From contig OZ005621.1 of NCBI GenBank assembly GCA_963930655.1, positions 8,295,001-8,359,000 on the forward strand: a DNA stretch of 64,000 nt, written 5' to 3'. The stretch's first letter is position 1, and each line of letters starts with the position of its first letter. Source of the DNA: Myrica gale (lineage: Eukaryota; Streptophyta; Magnoliopsida; Fagales; Myricaceae). The notes under the pieces were generated by a model, which saw only the letters and a program-made list of their open reading frames with translations, ran no database searches and had not been told where the DNA came from. Below, one piece after another: positions 61,848 to 64,000 of the stretch. The translations under genes were made by a program, and so were the position numbers.

Positions 61848-62457
61848 AGACTTAATTACCGTACAGGTCCTTGTGGTATCCAATTTTTACAAAATAGTTC
61901 ATGTAGTATGACTTTCAATCAAATGATCCATGTTGTATAGTTTTGAGACAAATTAGTCATTCCGTCCAACTGTCGTTACCCATTTAACGGGAGAGTGTTG
62001 TACGTGCCACGTCAGCACCATTCACGCACAAACCGAGCCAGGGCAGCCTGAGCAGTCTGAGCAACACCAGACCGAGCATCCCGAGCACAATCAGCCCGAG
62101 TATCTCGAGCACAAGCAGCCCTTGCTGCTCGACCCTCTCAGCTCTCCATCTACTCAGCGCTCCTCCAGCTCACATGCTTCTCCATCTGCTCGAGCTGATT
62201 GTGCTCGAAATGCTCGGTCTGCCCGAGCTGATTGTGTTCTGTCTGCTCGAACTGCTCGGCTGATTGTGATCAGGATGCTCGGTCTAGTGCTGACGTGACA
62301 TGTATAATACTCTCCCGTTAAGTGGGTAACGACAATTGGACTGAATGACTAATTTTTCTCAAAACTATATCACAGGGATTATTTAGTTGAAAGTCATACT
62401 ACATGTATTATTTTGTAAAAGTTGGATACCACATAGACATGTACGGTAATTAAGCCT
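61848..62457. mobile_element. 610-bp foldback MITE with about 165-bp terminal inverted repeats
   Basis: The left end reads AGACTTAATTACCGTAC and the right end, reverse-complemented, AGGCTTAATTACCGTAC. The match continues with scattered substitutions for about 165 bp (both contain TCGTTACCCA and ACGGGAGAGT). The GC-rich middle (62015-62290) is built from GAGCA/TGCTC words that also pair with each other. Flanks ATTTTTTT and ATTTTTTA suggest an 8-9 bp target duplication with one mismatch, as for hAT or Mutator elements. No transposase. Confidence 0.85.
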
Positions 62458-63048
62458 ATTTTTTATATTCTTATGGCATCTTATTATTTTATAAGCTTTC
62501 TATCTGGAAATGTACGAAAACATTTTTTTTGTTAATAGAAAACGAAAAAATTAGACTGATGGACTATTTTTTACGAGTTATTCATCTGATGGACTAATTA
62601 ATCATAAGTCAAAAACTACATGGACTTGTAATTCAATTAAATCTTTAGATTTTAAAAAATTGTATCACACCATTCATTAGTGTAAATTGCAAAAGTGCGG
62701 TAGTTGAGTTAATTTTAGGTGCGGGACAATGTTTTTTTCTTGCAATTGACTTTTGAGTCTAAAATTAATTTATAAAGTCAATAGTCAACGTCAAACATCA
62801 ATTATCAACCAAAACTAAAATATGAGCAACCTCCAAACAGGTACAAATACGTGTAACACGTTATTTTAGATTAATGAGTTTGTTGGATAATATTTTGTCT
62901 CCCAAATTATGTTTACACTATTTTTTATTGTATCAACTTAGGAAATAATAAATTTTAATAGGCTGACTTGGATGGTCATGACCTGAGATCTAGGAGTGTG
63001 TTCTCTTAAAATTTTATGTTCGAATCTCTCTAAATATAAATAATTTTA

Positions 63049-63416
63049 GGAGAAAATACACTTTTCACCTTCAAACTACCATAGGTTTGACACTTTGCAC
63101 CTCAAACTACCATCTTTAAGACACTGCACCCTTAAACTACCAATGTTAGACACTTTGCACCCTAAACTACCAATTTTGACACCTTGCACCCTCCATTTAA
63201 CAATAATACTCTTGATAAATTAATAAATTTACAATAATATCTTTATTATATACAAAATGTGTCAAGGACATTATTGTCATTTTAGTCTCAAATTTTGAAA
63301 AAGAGTGCAAAATGTCAAAAATTGGTAGTTAAAGAGTGTAATGTATCAAAATTGGTAGTTTAGGGTGCAAAGTGTCACACATATAGTAATTTGTGGGTGA
63401 AAAATGTATTTTCTCC
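63049..63416. mobile_element. 368-bp foldback MITE made of about 30-bp repeats
   Basis: GGAGAAAATACACTTTTCACC at the left pairs with the right end GGTGAAAAATGTATTTTCTCC (few mismatches). Inside, AAACTACCA..TT..ACACTTTGCACCCT is repeated about four times in one direction on the left, and in the opposite direction on the right. ATAATTTTA and ATAATTTAT flank it, a probable 9-bp target duplication with mismatches. No coding sequence. Confidence 0.75.
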
Positions 63417-63956
63417 ATAATTTATTGAGACCAAATCTGTCCGGTGCACATGAATAAGTGTCCGCTCGTTACTAAAAAGTAAAAAAGAAGATATCTATTT
63501 CTATCCCTTAAAGTTTCCATATATTTGTCTCCAGTTTAGTAAGCTTTTATGCCTCATAAATTAGTCCAATTAATAGTTAATGACACTTATGCCCGATAAA
63601 TATACTTTTCTTAAGATTTATGTTTGGCAACATCAATTTAATAATGCCAAAATAGAGGCCCATTTATTTTTAAAAGGCCACGATATTTTTGTTTTTTTAT
63701 AAGCGACGACATTTGTATTTTTTTTGACCAAAAGCAAAATAAAGCAGATTGGTCAAAGGAATTAATTTTGTATAGTAACTTGGACAAGCACTTGGTGCAA
63801 ACCGGACCCACGTCCGGTGCCACGTTTTAATCGCTCTCCGAGTCTCGGGAGTTACAGCCAGCTTGCCTGCCTTGTTAGAGCGAGAGACGAGAGGGAGAGG
63901 GGGAGCTAAAATATGCAAATAGGAGTCCTCCTGAACGTACTGAAACGGCAATATGC

Positions 63957-63963
63957 TATAAAT
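63957..63963 (+). promoter_or_regulatory. Possible TATA box of a gene beyond the window
   Basis: TATAAAT at 63957-63963, preceded by a GAGA-rich block (63878-63902) and followed by a more GC-balanced, purine-rich stretch to the window end. This resembles a plant core promoter and the beginning of a 5' UTR. The gene itself is not visible. Confidence 0.3.
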
Positions 63964-64000
63964 TTTCTGGAAGGCGTCGAGGAAACCAACAAAGGAAGAC

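Noticed and set aside
1-64000. CRISPR arrays, bacterial operons, tRNA or rRNA genes
   Set aside because: None seen. Spliced plant genes and retroelements account for the window.

Overview
The window is nuclear DNA of a dicot plant, probably a woody rosid (a Fagales-like tree is a guess, not shown). Genes have many introns with GT/AG splice sites, and they sit among copia, LINE and MITE insertions, AT-rich spacers and microsatellites. I assembled the exons by hand from reading frames, splice sites and recalled family sequence, with no alignment.

Left part (1-13.6 kb): a decayed DC1 zinc-finger gene (about 165-2718, +); a LINE fragment that still has its RNase H domain (3021-4718, +); a GH35 beta-galactosidase pseudogene related to BGAL9 (12549 down to 6054, -), with a nonsense codon, two 2-base deletions, missing exons and a lost 3' end; and a 941-bp poly(A) retroposon of unknown family between perfect 17-bp target duplications, 134 bp upstream of the beta-galactosidase start.

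Middle (14-25 kb): an apparently intact five-exon gene for a TDM1/MS5 (POLLENLESS3)-like TPR protein (14831-19250, +; 746 aa), followed by a complete but dead Ty1-copia element (19759-24920) with 239-bp LTRs and CTTTG target duplications.

Right part (26-60.5 kb): one intact gene fills most of it, organellar DNA gyrase subunit A (GYRA, -). I placed 27 exons that join without a stop into 944 codons over 34 kb. The size comes from insertions. Intron 17 holds an ORF1-only LINE with a MITE inside it. Introns 14 and 13 hold short 5'-truncated LINEs. Intron 8 (11 kb) holds an older LINE split by a younger LINE, which is split by a second ORF1-only LINE. Target duplications support most of these steps.

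The end (60.5-64 kb) is AT-rich spacer with two long-TIR foldback MITEs, and perhaps the promoter of a gene beyond the window.

The two working genes converge on the copia element. The least expected signal is the ORF1-only LINE family: two near-full copies with 15-bp target duplications, a shared ORF1 and 3' end, and no endonuclease or reverse transcriptase. This suggests a non-autonomous family mobilised in trans by LINEs like the one beside it.
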